Source: Lathyrus oleraceus (lineage: Eukaryota; Streptophyta; Magnoliopsida; Fabales; Fabaceae). Taken from it: 64,000 bases of DNA. Shown in pieces: positions 1 through 10,760 of this stretch (position 1 is its first letter; the number at the start of each line of letters is the position of its first letter). The notes under the pieces were generated by a model. It ran no database searches. It was not told where the DNA came from and saw only the letters and a program-made list of their open reading frames with translations. The stretch covers positions 185,977,330-186,041,329 of the forward strand of contig NC_066581.1 in NCBI RefSeq assembly GCF_024323335.1. The letters are read 5' to 3'. The position numbers were made by a program, and so were the translations under genes.

Positions 1-827
1 GGTTTGAGAGAGTTTAGTCATGTCCCAATAGGCCTCATATATCATGGCAATCAACATCATTGAAGAATTTGAAGCCAATCAGAAAATTTCCCAAAATAGA
101 AAGTGGACCTGTAATTTCAACTGCCAAAAATGGAAACTTCTTAATCCTCAACTTGCATCATGATACAAGCTCCAAATGAATTTTTGCCCAACATGAAAGT
201 TGAAGATCTTGTTCTCCCATTTTCAAAAAGTCCAAGAACTCTCAAATCCCATGTGTGGTTGTCAAGATATGATCAATTCAATTTCAAAAATTTGTGAACT
301 TCAACAAGCCATATCTCATGAACCATAAGGCCAAATTTGGTGGGGTTTTTTCCTACAAACCACATTTTTCCTCCTCTTTCCAAAAATATAAACTTCATGA
401 ACCAAAACCTTGCCAATCAAAATGGCATTTTTTGACCTTTTTCATTTAAAATTCAAGTTTGACTCAAGTTTGACTTTTTGAATTATTGATTTTCACACCA
501 TTTGGCCAATTGAGATTTGTTTCATATGGTATTTGCAACATGTTCCAAGCTTAAAATCATGCTCATGCTTTCATCATATCACCATTTTGTGCATAGGTGC
601 AAAATTGGCAAATTTAGCAATATGGATTCATAAGAGCAAAGCAAGTTCAGCACTCCATTGGCAACTTAAAACAGATGGTTCAAGGGTCATTTGCAGCCTA
701 TTTTGGAAGCCCAAATTCGTGCATAATGCCATACACCCCACCATTCAAACCAATTGGACAATTAGCAAATGTTTCATTTTGTGCAAAACAAGTTTAACAC
801 TCACTTAGGCATTGCTAAACAGACCAC

Positions 828-835
828 ATATAAGG
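828..835 (+). promoter_or_regulatory. Candidate TATA element of the Ogre LTR
   Basis: ATATAAGG lies in an otherwise unremarkable part of the LTR and is followed by a CT-rich stretch (TCTCTTCTCTCTC at about 886-898), as is common around LTR transcription starts. There is no other support. Confidence 0.25.
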
Positions 836-3800
836 GATTTTCTGCTCATTTCAACCCTAGACACGACCTAAAAACCACAGAATACTCTCTTCTCTCTCAA
901 TTTGTATTTTGGCAAAAATCAAATTTCTGTAAAAGAGCTTCAAACCCTCGAGCCTTTCTGCAGTGTGCCATCATCTGGACATCATCTGGAACCTTTTGCA
1001 AGCACAGTTCATCAACTGGACGGCCATCTTCAAATTCTGTTTTCAGAAGAACCAACAATGGCAATTCAAATTTTGGGAGCTTCCAGGCATCATTGAGCTA
1101 ACTTACCTCAAGTTTCCTTCATTCCAAAGCCTTGTGAGCATCTGTTGGAGCTTGGAACATACAAAACATCACTGCATCTTGGATTTTCTTCAGAATCAAG
1201 TAAGTATCGATTTCCTTCATTTGCCAAGCTACCACATGCTTTAGTTAGTTCCTGCCATGCTGAAGCTGATGCACTTTGTCTCATATGAATTGGTTGACTA
1301 GGTTGTAAGAAATCTGAGATTTAAGTTTTGTGCTCATATGTATTTTTGTTCGAATCTCACTCCATGCTGTGTCATAATGAAAACCATGCTTGGATTTGTT
1401 TTCACCATGCCCTAATGCTTCTATTGGTATGATCATTAGCCATTTCTGGAAAAATTCGTTCATGATCAAAGTTTGATGTTCATAGTTCTTTTGGTCGATT
1501 CAATGTGTATGTGTTGTTTAAGTAGAAACTAATGGTAGATTCATGATGTCCATGCCATGCTGAACATTTGTACATATTTAGTTTTGGTTTCTGGGATTTT
1601 TGTGGAAATATTCGAATTGGTGATGATGATGTTCATGTTGCTGTTTTGAAAAACCCTAAGTTTTTCTTTAAACCCAGAAAGATGGATGGTGATTGGCTGT
1701 TGTTGTTGGTGTTACTATTCCATTGAAAATCAGCCAATGAGATTATTTCGTGGCCTGGCCTTAAACGCAGGCGTTTTGATAAGTGGAAGGCATATTTACA
1801 TCTATGCCACTCGGTCAACCATGTTTGACCCTTCTTCCATGCTATTTGTTCATGTTATTCCAATTTATGCACTCAACTTACAAAATCCATTTTTAATTCA
1901 TTTCAAGTCCAAAAATCATGAAATTTTCTCCATCATTTTCACATGAATGTCTATTATTTAATCATGATTTTTATTTAATTTTTGGTTGGCTGAATTTTGC
2001 ATGGTATGAGTTTTCTTGTCATGTATGCTCAAATGATACATATTGCCAAAACAATTGTGAAATACTCATGTTGCATCCTTTGGTCCTGAAATTTTTTGTG
2101 GTAAAACTAGACTCATTCACCTTTGTTTCCATATAAAGTTTGTGCATTTATCATATGTGGATTGAGAGCTTTGATTTTTTGAAGTTAGGTGTTACATTTG
2201 GTGTCACCCCATGAATGTGCATTTCCATAAATTTTGTTGACTTACTTCCTTACATCCAAATGACCCCAAATTTTTCATGATTCTTCCCTTACATGTCTAG
2301 TTCATGTGTGAATTTTCTTGGAATTAATTGTGCTGTTTTCCATTTATTTGAGATTTTTCTTCCCTGCCTAGTCAATTGTTGACTTTTTGTGCTACATGTT
2401 GCCAAATCCTTTGGGAAATTCTCATACCATATTGTATGACCATGAAATTTCATATGTGATAACTAGACATCTTGATCTTTGCATTGGTGTTAATCTCATT
2501 AATTTCTCATCTGTTTTCAATTTGATATGATTTTTTGAAGTTGACCCATGTTTGTTGACCTTCATTGTGCATGCTTAAATTTGGTTTGACTTCTTGATTT
2601 TCATTGACTGCCTTCCTCTCATCCAAATGCCATGAAATTTGACATGCTTACCATGTTAGATGTTAGGATTGAATGTGATTTATTTGATGATTTTTGAGAT
2701 TGTTTGGGTTGACTTTTGATGCAAGTCATTCTGTTGACTTTTGTGTGCTTTCATTTGCCATGCCTTACCTTCTTTTGCTTATGAGTTGATGATGATGCAT
2801 GATGTGATTGTGAGTCCAATTGAAATAGCTTCTTGAATGTTTGACCTTGACTTTGGTTGACTTTTCTTTGCTGTTTTGACTTTTTCTTTCATCCTTGACC
2901 CTAGGCTAGTCCTAGTGGTCTTTTGAGCTTACAATTGAGTTCCTGTTTCAGGTTAAGCACCAATGCCTCAAAGATCATTCAAACTTGTTTGAACTTGATT
3001 GTTTATCATATGCTAACCTTTGTTTTGTAGGTTTGACTCATGTGTTTGAGTCTTGTGCCTTGCACAGTTGATCATCTGTTTTGTTTGTGAATCCCATTCC
3101 TTTGCTTTTAACTGTTTAATTGCATACTGATCTGTTTGACCTTTTCAGGTACTTTAGTTGCTTAAGTTCTTTGAACTTGCTTGCTTTGCTATTTAGCATT
3201 TGCTTTGAGGTATAATCTCTTTTACTTCATGTAGTCTGGAGACCCGGTCTGTTATTTGACCGGGCAAACTGTCTGAAGTCCTCCTTAAGAGGCCATGCTT
3301 GTGTGTGTTTAAAATTGTCCCAAGCAGGAAAAGTCCTTCAAGTAAGGCAATTGGTGGAAGGTAGGGATATGCAATCTATCCCCCACTACTCTTGTTGTGT
3401 CATCCCTCTGCTCGCACTGCTGTGTGTTGATGCATTGGGATACAAACCCAAGATCTTGTACAAAGTGTACAGTGTCAGAGTCTTCGAGTATAGAAGGGTT
3501 CCCACTTTCTGGACCCATGCTCATTTGTCTATTAGCTCTCCCTGGCCAGGGATAAGAGCTGTGAGGTCTTATCCTCACTTCATCCTTTCATCTGCTTCAC
3601 CTTAGCCTCTCAATGGCAAGGTTAAGAGCACACTTACCCTATTCCAGTTGGCCCTAGTGCCTAACCCTTGTGTGAGCCTCTTGTATGCATATAGAGTGTG
3701 CTTCCTGTGATTGCCTGTTTGCTTTGCCTCTTTAGGTGTAGTTTGGACTTGCCCTTGTGCAAGGTAGGTTGTGCTTGACTTGCTTCCTGTGCAAGTCAGG

Positions 3801-3845
3801 TCTGTGTGGCTTACCTCCTGTGTGAGCCATGCTTAGAGCTGTTTT

Positions 3846-4430
3846 GCCGAACTACGGCAACTCTGATTCTCATGTCCAGATGAGATACGTAGGCACGAGA
3901 TGCGATGTCTTGTCGAGTTTGACTAACAACTAATCCGTGCTTGTTTTCGCCCTCGTTGCGATCCTTTCTCTCGCCCTCGTTGCGATCGAGACTTTCCCTT
4001 TCTCTTGCCCTAGTTGCAATCGAGTCTTTTGTCCCTCCGTAGCCGAACTACGGCAACTCTGATTCTCATGTCCAGATGAGATACGTAGGCACGAGATGCG
4101 ATGTCTTGTCGAGTTTGACTAACAACTAATCCGTGCTTGTTTTCGCCCTCGTTGCGATCCTTTCTCTCGCCCTCGTTGCGATCGAGACTTTCCCTTTCTC
4201 TTGCCCTAGTTGCAATCGAGCCCTTTGTCCCAGCCAGCCGAACTACGGCAACTCTGATTCTCATGTCCAGATGAGATACGTAGGCACGAGACGCGATGTC
4301 TTGCCGAGTTTGACTAACAACTAACACTAATCCTTGTTTGCTTTCGCCCTCGTTGCGATCCTTTCTCTCGCCCTCGTTGCGATCGAGACCTCCCCTTTCT
4401 CTTGCCCTAGTTGCAATCGAGACTCTTGCT
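3846..4430 (+). repeat. Three tandem copies of a 195-196-bp unit in the Ogre LTR
   Basis: Copies start at 3846, 4042 and 4237 with GCCGAACTACGGCAACTCTG. Each continues through a CCAGATGAGATACGTAGGC block and a 'CTCGTTGCGATC' block repeated inside the unit. The copies differ at only a few positions, so the array is recent or kept homogeneous. It lies in the 3' half of the LTR. Confidence 0.9.
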
Positions 4431-4583
4431 TCCTGTGCAAGCCTTGTCTAGGATAGGTTGGCCCTCGTGCCATTTAGCTAGAAACCTTAACTTAGGGTTG
4501 ACTTTGCATGACAACATCTAGGCTCGAGTCGTAGTCTCCCTAGAGTTGTGTCTCCCTCTGTTATCTGGTTAGGCTAGATCCTT

Positions 4584-5240
4584 GTCCCTGCGTAGGGGAA
4601 CTACATCGCCCTGATCTTCATACCAGATGAAGTATGTAGGCAGGAGATTGAGCTGATCTCTCATCGCCCTTTTTCTTTTTTGTGTGTGTTGTTTGACAGT
4701 TGCTAGGCTCGAGTGCCTGACTCCTTAGCAATTTGTTGTCTGTTTGTTTGTGTGTGTGCTTGACAGTTATAGGCTCGAGTCCCCGACTCCCTATTATTTT
4801 GTTGTGTTGTTGTGTGCTTGGAAGCCGATGTAAGTCCATCGAGTGGTATTTGGGTTCCAGTGTGTGTGTGTTTAGGTTCGGATGCTGACATAAGTCCAGT
4901 GATTGGCATTCAGGCTCCACGTTTGCCTGTGTTTGTGTTTGTTTGTGTGCGTGTCAGCCGAGCTACGAATGCTCTGATTCTTCTCTCGTCCGAGAAGATA
5001 CGTATGCATAGGATGCGATATCCTAGCGAGCATGTGTCGTTTCCCTAGTCCGAACTACTTCGACTCTGATGTCTATGCCTGATAAACTAAGTAGGCCCAG
5101 GATACGATATCCTGCCGAGTCAGTTTCAGTCAGTCTCTTTTGTCTCTTTCAGCCAGTGTGTGTGTGTTTGAGCAGTGTTTAGCAACCAATTTTCCTTCCT
5201 TCTGTGCGTGGATCCCGTAGAGTACTACGGATGCGTAGGG
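4584..5240 (+). repeat. Degenerate dispersed copies of the same LTR motif
   Basis: Shorter diverged versions of the block 'GAACTACxxxxCTCTGAT ... AGATACGTAGGC ... GATGCGATATC' recur at about 4590, 4957, 5050 and 5217, each with the same order of sub-motifs. They look like older duplications of the unit repeated at 3846-4430. Confidence 0.6.
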
Positions 5241-5417
5241 GGCCTAATACCTTCCCTTCGCATAACCGACTCCCGAACCCATCCTCTTTGGTCGCGAGAC
5301 CATGTCTTTTCCCAGGTTTACTTCGAGCGTTTCCTTTCCCTCTTTTGGGATAAATAACGCACGGTGGCGGCTCTGTTGTTTCTTTCTTTTCCCGCCGGTT
5401 TTTCGCGTAATGCGACA

Positions 5418-6118
5418 GGATTTCGCAAGCAGGTCGTGGAACCGGTGAATTGTTTGCAATTTCGTGCAGGAAATTCTTGATCGTGCTCAGATCAAGTGGA
5501 GGTTTCATACAAGAAGAAGTTCTTGGAATTTAGAATTCTGTCTTTGTATCATAACCTTGTATCAACGAATTCGGCAATAATTGATAATCAAAGTTCTCAA
5601 TTTCATTTGAAATTGAGAGGGAGACGTACCCACACGCGAGGACGACGTGGGGAACTTCCTTACCAAATCTCTGCGTATTGTATTCTTCCCTTACTCCTTT
5701 TTACGTTTCCAACAGTTTTGCAAATCCAGTTAGTGTGTGGTGATTGTACCGTTTGCAAGACAGCAGTGGCAAGAAAACTTCTTTAACTAAACTCCACTAC
5801 TGTTCATTATTGATTACACACACACCAATTGTTTGACAAAATTGTTAGCTAGGTTTTATTCATTGGAAATAGACTTTAATGATAAGTGCATTCAATTAGC
5901 TAAAATTCTGGTGTTAATAGTTTCTGTCATTCTTATTCAAATCCAGCATTAAACTCGCGTGTCCGGTTTTCTAGTAGCGGTTCAGAATAGATGGAAGTCG
6001 ATTCGGGACTGAAATTTTCCGCCAACTTTGAAAACTCTGATAAAACTTTAAATCCGTTTAATTTTAAAGAGGTGATCTATTCACCCCCCCTCTCGATCAC
6101 TAGCCACACCGTCTAACA
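5418..6118 (+). repeat. 5' LTR of the SIRE-type element, truncated
   Basis: This matches 11202-11910 over its whole length. By eye there are 8 substitutions and one length change in a C run (7 C here, 15 C in the 3' copy), which accounts exactly for the 701 versus 709 bp lengths. It ends ...GTCTAACA two bases before the PBS. The missing first part of the LTR is displaced by the Ogre sequence ending at 5417. Confidence 0.93.
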
Positions 6119-6120
6119 AG

Positions 6121-6133
6121 TGGTATCAGAGCC
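6121..6133 (+). other. Primer binding site, initiator-Met tRNA type
   Basis: TGGTATCAGAGCC starts two bases after the LTR end. This is the standard PBS of plant copia elements, complementary to the 3' end of tRNA-iMet. It fixes the LTR boundary and the plus-strand orientation. Confidence 0.9.
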
Positions 6134-6168
6134 TGGTTCGCCGGTGCTCTGTGGCTGCCTGTAACAGT

Positions 6169-7947
6169 ATGGATTCTGAACCAAAGGGGGCGTATAATAG
6201 AGCGCCTATTTTCAACGGTGAAAATTATGTCTACTGGAAAGACTGCATGCGAGTTCATATAAATTCTGTGGATAGGCTAGTATGGGTTGCCATTGAAAAT
6301 GGTCCTTTTCAAATCACTATGACAAATGCGGCTGGCGCCATAGTTCCTAAACCAGAAGATGATTGGAATGAGAAAGATGAGAAAAAGTGGTCGTGTGATT
6401 GGAGAGCTCGAAACATGCTAATTTCATCACTTGGTGTTGATGAGTATTATCGGGTATCCCATTGCACGACAGCTAAAGAAATGTGGGATACTTTAGAAGT
6501 TGCCCATGAGGGTACTACTGAAGTAAAACAGTCCCGCATTAACACACTCAATCAAGAGTTTGAGCTCTTTCGCATGAAACAAGGAGAATCTATCTCCGAC
6601 ATGCAAAAGAGATTCACTCATCTCACTAATAGGTTGAATGCTCTTGGAAAACCTGTTTCCAATGAAATTGCTACTAATAAAATTCTCAGGTGTCTTAGCA
6701 GGGAGTGGCAACCTAAAGTAACAGCAATTAAGGAAGCCAACGATCTAACGAGACTTACGATTACAACTCTGTTTGGAAAGCTGGAAGAACATCAGCAAGC
6801 ATTGAAAAGTCTTGAAAAATATGAGAACAAAAGTAAGAAGGAAAAGGAGAAGAAAAGAGACAAAGAGGGAGAGAAGAAGCCAATAGCTCTTGTGGCCTCT
6901 AGCTCTAAGTCCTCACGAAAAGAGCAAAGTGACAATGATTCTAGTAGTGACAAAGAATCGGATGATGAGGAAATGAGACTTTTTGTAAGGAAATATAATA
7001 GATTCATTCGAAAGAACGGAGTCAAGCATTCCGACAAAAATCTCATGAAGTTTCAAAGACAATCTACAGATTCGAAACAAGAAGAGAACAAGAAGAGTAG
7101 AGGAAGAGGATCTTGTTTTAATTGTGGTAAATCTGGACATTATAAAACGGACTGCCCTATGAAGTATAAGGATCAAAGAAAAGCTTCACCAAAAGGGTAC
7201 AGCAAACAAAGAAGAGCTTACATTGCATGGGAAAGTGATAGTGATTCATCAAGCACACAAAGTTCAAGTGATAGTGATGAAACCGCAAATTTGTGCCTTA
7301 CGGCTCACACCAAAAATCTGTCCTACCACAAGAAGAAAATCAATGATAAAAAGGTAAAACAAGCCTATTATAATAATTTCTCTTCTATGACTTTTGCTGA
7401 ACTGAAAATAGCTTTTGAAAAACTGCATAACGAAGTTGTAGATGCTTTTAAAAGATTATCTTCCGATAAACAAATTTTTTCATTTCTGGAAGGTAAAGTA
7501 TACAAAGCTGAAAATGCTTTAGAATCATTAAAAGCTAGTATTGCAGAAAATTCAAAATATATTGACATTGATGGATGTAGTAAAGTTAGGTATTGTGACG
7601 CTTGTCATATTTGGCAAAATGAGGTAAACACTCTCAAGGTCAAATTAGAAAAAGCTGTACAACCTAAGGTTACTTATGCCGTTGACTCTAGGTTGTTTAA
7701 GAAGTCATTAAATCCTCCATATGCAAAATACTCTTTTATTCCAAAGGATTTAATGAACAAGAATAAACAAACGCATCATCATGGTTTATGTCATTATTGT
7801 TGTCATGCTGGCCATACCATTGAGAAATGCAAGTTTAGGAGATATCTTGTTCCTAAAGGTATTTATCAATGGAAGCCAAAAGGCAACCATGTTAGCACTT
7901 ACCCCCTTGGACCCAATGAAAATTGGGTACCAACTTCTCTCTTTTGA
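6169..7947 (+). CDS. gag: Gag polyprotein of the SIRE-type copia element
   Basis: This is an uninterrupted ORF of 592 codons from the first true ATG (MDSEPKGAY...); the reading frame is open upstream, but only through a GTG. Gag forms the cytoplasmic virus-like particle that packages element RNA. The N-terminal ~220 residues fit the copia UBN2-type Gag domain. A Lys-rich and then Ser/Asp/Glu-rich segment follows (about 6830-6990). A clean CCHC knuckle, CFNCGKSGHYKTDC, is at 7114-7155, and a second CCHC-like motif, CHYCCHAGHTIEKC, is near 7789-7830. Between them is a charged, probably coiled-coil region (7390-7560). A TGA at 7945 separates it from the protease frame. It is the only intact frame in this element, while pol next door is deleted, so the element may supply Gag only. 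Family confidence is high; whether it is expressed is unknown. Confidence 0.85.
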   Translation: MDSEPKGAYNRAPIFNGENYVYWKDCMRVHINSVDRLVWVAIENGPFQITMTNAAGAIVPKPEDDWNEKDEKKWSCDWRARNMLISSLGVDEYYRVSHCTTAKEMWDTLEVAHEGTTEVKQSRINTLNQEFELFRMKQGESISDMQKRFTHLTNRLNALGKPVSNEIATNKILRCLSREWQPKVTAIKEANDLTRLTITTLFGKLEEHQQALKSLEKYENKSKKEKEKKRDKEGEKKPIALVASSSKSSRKEQSDNDSSSDKESDDEEMRLFVRKYNRFIRKNGVKHSDKNLMKFQRQSTDSKQEENKKSRGRGSCFNCGKSGHYKTDCPMKYKDQRKASPKGYSKQRRAYIAWESDSDSSSTQSSSDSDETANLCLTAHTKNLSYHKKKINDKKVKQAYYNNFSSMTFAELKIAFEKLHNEVVDAFKRLSSDKQIFSFLEGKVYKAENALESLKASIAENSKYIDIDGCSKVRYCDACHIWQNEVNTLKVKLEKAVQPKVTYAVDSRLFKKSLNPPYAKYSFIPKDLMNKNKQTHHHGLCHYCCHAGHTIEKCKFRRYLVPKGIYQWKPKGNHVSTYPLGPNENWVPTSLF

Positions 7948-7954
7948 TATTGTA

Positions 7955-8310
7955 GGATGAGTGCGTTGCTTCCGTAGATAGAAGATGGTTTCTTGACAAC
8001 GGTTGCTCAAGGCACATGACCGGTGACATATCGCTCTTCATAGACTTCAAAGAAAAGAAGAAGAGATATGTTACTTATGGAGACAATAACAAAGGAGCTA
8101 TACTCGGCAAAGGTAGTGTAGGTAATCCCTCTACCACTACTATTTCTGATGTCCATTTAGTAGAGGGACTTAAACACAACGTGTTAAGCATAAGTCAATT
8201 GCGTGACAAGGGTTATAAAGTTTCTTTCACAAAAACTTGCTGCAAAATTGAACATGCTGAACAGAACATTGTGTTTAAGGGAGTAAGAGTAAATAATATA
8301 ATAAGCGTTT
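7955..8310 (+). pseudogene. Protease fragment of the SIRE-type element
   Basis: The frame after gag encodes a copia retropepsin segment: WFLDNGCSRHMTG, then VHLVEGLKHNVLSISQL, then a KIEH..NIVFKGVRV stretch. The active-site triad reads D-N-G instead of the usual D-S/T-G. The homology stops abruptly near 8310, where a pre-integrase domain should follow. The next recognisable sequence is the acidic linker before RT, so the pre-integrase and integrase have been removed by a deletion at about 8305-8320. Confidence 0.75.
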
Positions 8311-8317
8311 ACTTACT

Positions 8318-9517
8318 GTTGAAGAATCTGTCCATGTTTCTTTTGATGAGTCTTATCCGAAAAATGTCGGAAAAGGTATTTCTTTTGATGACGCAGGTGT
8401 ATCTACAGAAGACATACTCAAGGAAGCTGTTGAGGAAACTGATCAGTCCAAAACAGCTGCCCATGAGAAGGAGGAAGATACTAGTCATGAAGAAAATGAG
8501 GAAGAAAAGACAGCTGAAGTGAATGATCTTCCAACAGCTTGGAAATCCTCAAAAAACCATCGTATTGACAACATCTTGGGAGACATTTCAAAGGGAGTAA
8601 TGACTCGTTCTAAGATAAGTATTTTTTGTTCTCACTTCGCTTTTGTTTCACAAGTAGAGCCTAAAAATGCCAAAGAGGCCTTGATTGATGAATTTTGGCT
8701 AATGGCCATGCAAGAAGAGCTTAATCAATTTAAAAGAAATGACGTTTGGGAACTTGTCCCTCGTCCGCGAGATCATCATATCATAGGTACTAAATGGGTT
8801 TTTAGAAATAAGCTTGATGAAAACGGAGTGATAACTCGGAAAAAGGCACGTTTAGTAGCACAAGGGTATAACCAAGAGGAGGGCATAGACTATGAGGAAA
8901 CTTATGCTCTAGTTGCTCGCCTTGAAGCTATATGTCTCTTGCTTTCCTATGCGTGTTCCAACGATTTAAAGCTTTACCAAATGGACGTAAAGAGTGCTTT
9001 TCTTAATGGTGTCATAAATGAAGAGGTATATGTTTCACAACCTCCTGGTTTTGAGAATGCTGAAAATCCAGATCATGTTTACAAATTAAAACGAGCTTTG
9101 TATGGTCTTAAACAAGCCCCTCGGGTTTGGTATGAAAGGCTTAGCAAATTTCTAATTGATCATGGATATTCAAGAGAATTTTCTAAGGTTATGCAGGGTG
9201 AATTTGAGATGAGTCTCATGGGGGAGCTAAATTACTTCCTAGGAATGCAGATAAAGCAACTTGATGAGGGTACAACAGTATGTCAAACAAAATACTGCAA
9301 AGAACTACTCAAGCGCTTTGGAATGAATGACTCAAAATCAATTGACACCCCTATGCCTACCAACGGAAATCTGGATAAGGATAAGCATGTTTCTTCTTAT
9401 TTTTATTATGCCTCACCTTGGTTGATGAGATTTGTTTTAGATTACACTTATTCCTCACAAGGTTACACCAACAGAGGTAATATCACTCCTATCTATATCT
9501 CATTTAGAATTATATGA
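8318..9517 (+). pseudogene. Reverse transcriptase fragment of the SIRE-type element, catalytic core deleted
   Basis: The frame is open from the acidic linker ([11 protein letters not shown] near 8510) through the copia [52 protein letters not shown] and [17 protein letters not shown]. Immediately after 'DHGYSR' (about 9172) it jumps to '[18 protein letters not shown]', skipping the segment that carries the YVDD catalytic motif. The thumb region ([10 protein letters not shown]...DTPMPTN) follows, then RNase H homology stops at about 9390 and unrelated residues run to the stop. The frame is kept across the RT deletion. It cannot polymerise. Confidence 0.85.
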
Positions 9518-10202
9518 TTGTGTATGTTAGAACAAAAATTTTTTTTGCTTATACTGTTTAAACATTAAAAATTCTGATTTGTGAATCATACTTGGGCATA
9601 ATTATCATGACATACTTCTGGGCATAATGCAAATCCATACTGCACAAAAATTCATTAAAACCTGGTTTGGCATCAGTATGTATCGATCCAAACATGTATA
9701 CATCGATTCATATCTTATGCATTTCAAGTTTCTCAAAACTGGTTCAGGATGTATCGATCCATCCGTCGTTTGTATCGATACATAGACCCTTTAAAAACAA
9801 AATTGCATGCTATGGATCGATTCATGGCCATATGCATCGACACATACTGACTGCTATTTGGATTAAATACATTTTTTTCATGCTGCTTAAGTTTTCTTAA
9901 TTGTTGCACAATATATGGTTTAGCTTATATAATTCTTAAACTCGTTCATACTACTTAAGTGCTTATAACCTTCTGTTTACTTCTGATGTTATTGCCCTTA
10001 TTTGTCATTCTTTGTGAGTGATTCTTTACTTTGTAAGCTTCATTCTGTGTGATTGTTAGCTTATCTATCAATTTTGTTGTGTTCTGCTACCTGTTTTTTT
10101 CTTCTTTTTGATGTTGACAAAGGGGGAGAAAATGCAGATGTTGACAGACATGCACAAACTCAGGGGGAGTATCACACATCTTGCCAAAAATTTGCCATCA
10201 TC
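9518..10202 (+). other. Non-coding 3' region of the SIRE-type element
   Basis: No coding homology was seen between the RT relic and the 3' LTR. SIRE elements can carry an env-like ORF here, but none is recognisable. The region holds the first cluster of ATCGAT words (9675-9820) and two GGGGGAG tracts at about 10120 and 10160 that resemble duplicated polypurine tracts. Confidence 0.6.
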
Positions 10203-10760
10203 AAAAAGGGGGAGTTTGTGAGAAAATTCTTTACTTTGAATAAATTTTGAATGATAGCAAATTGTGTGATCATCATCCAAATGTTGGTTGTGCATTACCA
10301 TACATGACACATTTGTGTTTTTATTGTGTTTTATCCCATTCTATTGTTGCATGACTGTACATAAAGACCTACATTGATACATCTCTTAAAAGAACTCATA
10401 AAATCCATTTTGTGCCAGTATGCATCAACACATAATCCCATGCATCGATACATACAGTATGTTGTAAATCACAAAAGTCTTTTGTTCAGTATGCATCGAT
10501 GCATACGAATCATGTATCGATACATGGACAGGCAAAATGCTCTATGGATCGATCCATACGTGCCTTGCATCGATCCATGATTAGTTGAAATGCCCTATGT
10601 ATCAATGCATACGAATTATGCATCGATCCATGTTAGTGTAAATATCATATGCATCAATACATACGAATTATGCATCGATCCATGCTCACTTAAATTCACC
10701 AAAAACTCATTTATCTTACAGTATGCATCGATGCATACCCTCATGTATCAATGCATAAGT
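9667..10760 (+). repeat. Array of ATCGAT-centred palindromes
   Basis: At least a dozen copies of ATCGAT occur, mostly inside longer palindromes such as ATGCATCGATGCAT or TGTATCGATACAT. Inside the 3' LTR they come in pairs about 20-25 bp apart (10494/10514, 10543/10568, 10599/10620, 10652/10672, 10725/10746; some with CAAT for CGAT), and pairs recur about every 50-70 bp. The LTR copies lie in what should be U3, upstream of the candidate TATA at 10795. Confidence 0.8.
10203..10214 (+). other. Polypurine tract
   Basis: AAAAAGGGGGAG lies immediately before the inferred 3' LTR start (TGTGAG at 10217). This is the expected plus-strand primer position and the typical sequence for SIRE/Maximus elements. 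Confidence 0.75.

Larger units (their letters stand above)
1..5417 (+). mobile_element. Ogre-like (Ty3/gypsy, Tat lineage) LTR, right-hand part
   Basis: This stretch has no credible protein. It ends in ...TGCGACA at 5417, after which SIRE-type copia LTR sequence begins abruptly. Its composition (long runs rich in TTTGAC/GTTGAC words, then a repeat-rich 3' part with CCGAACTACGGCAACTCTGA blocks, then a CCGCCGGTTTTTCGCG end) is what is known of the several-kb Ogre/Tat LTRs of legumes. The left end of the LTR is not in the window, so a solo LTR cannot be told from the 3' LTR of a full element. It lies in plus orientation, opposite to the Ogre-like element at 11911-30153. Because the flanking copia LTR begins in mid-sequence, I infer that this Ogre inserted into that LTR. 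Confidence 0.72.

Noticed and set aside
5496..5786. 96-codon frame also present at 11280-11570
   Set aside because: The two copies lie in the two LTRs of one element. The repeat is explained by LTR duplication, not by a conserved protein.
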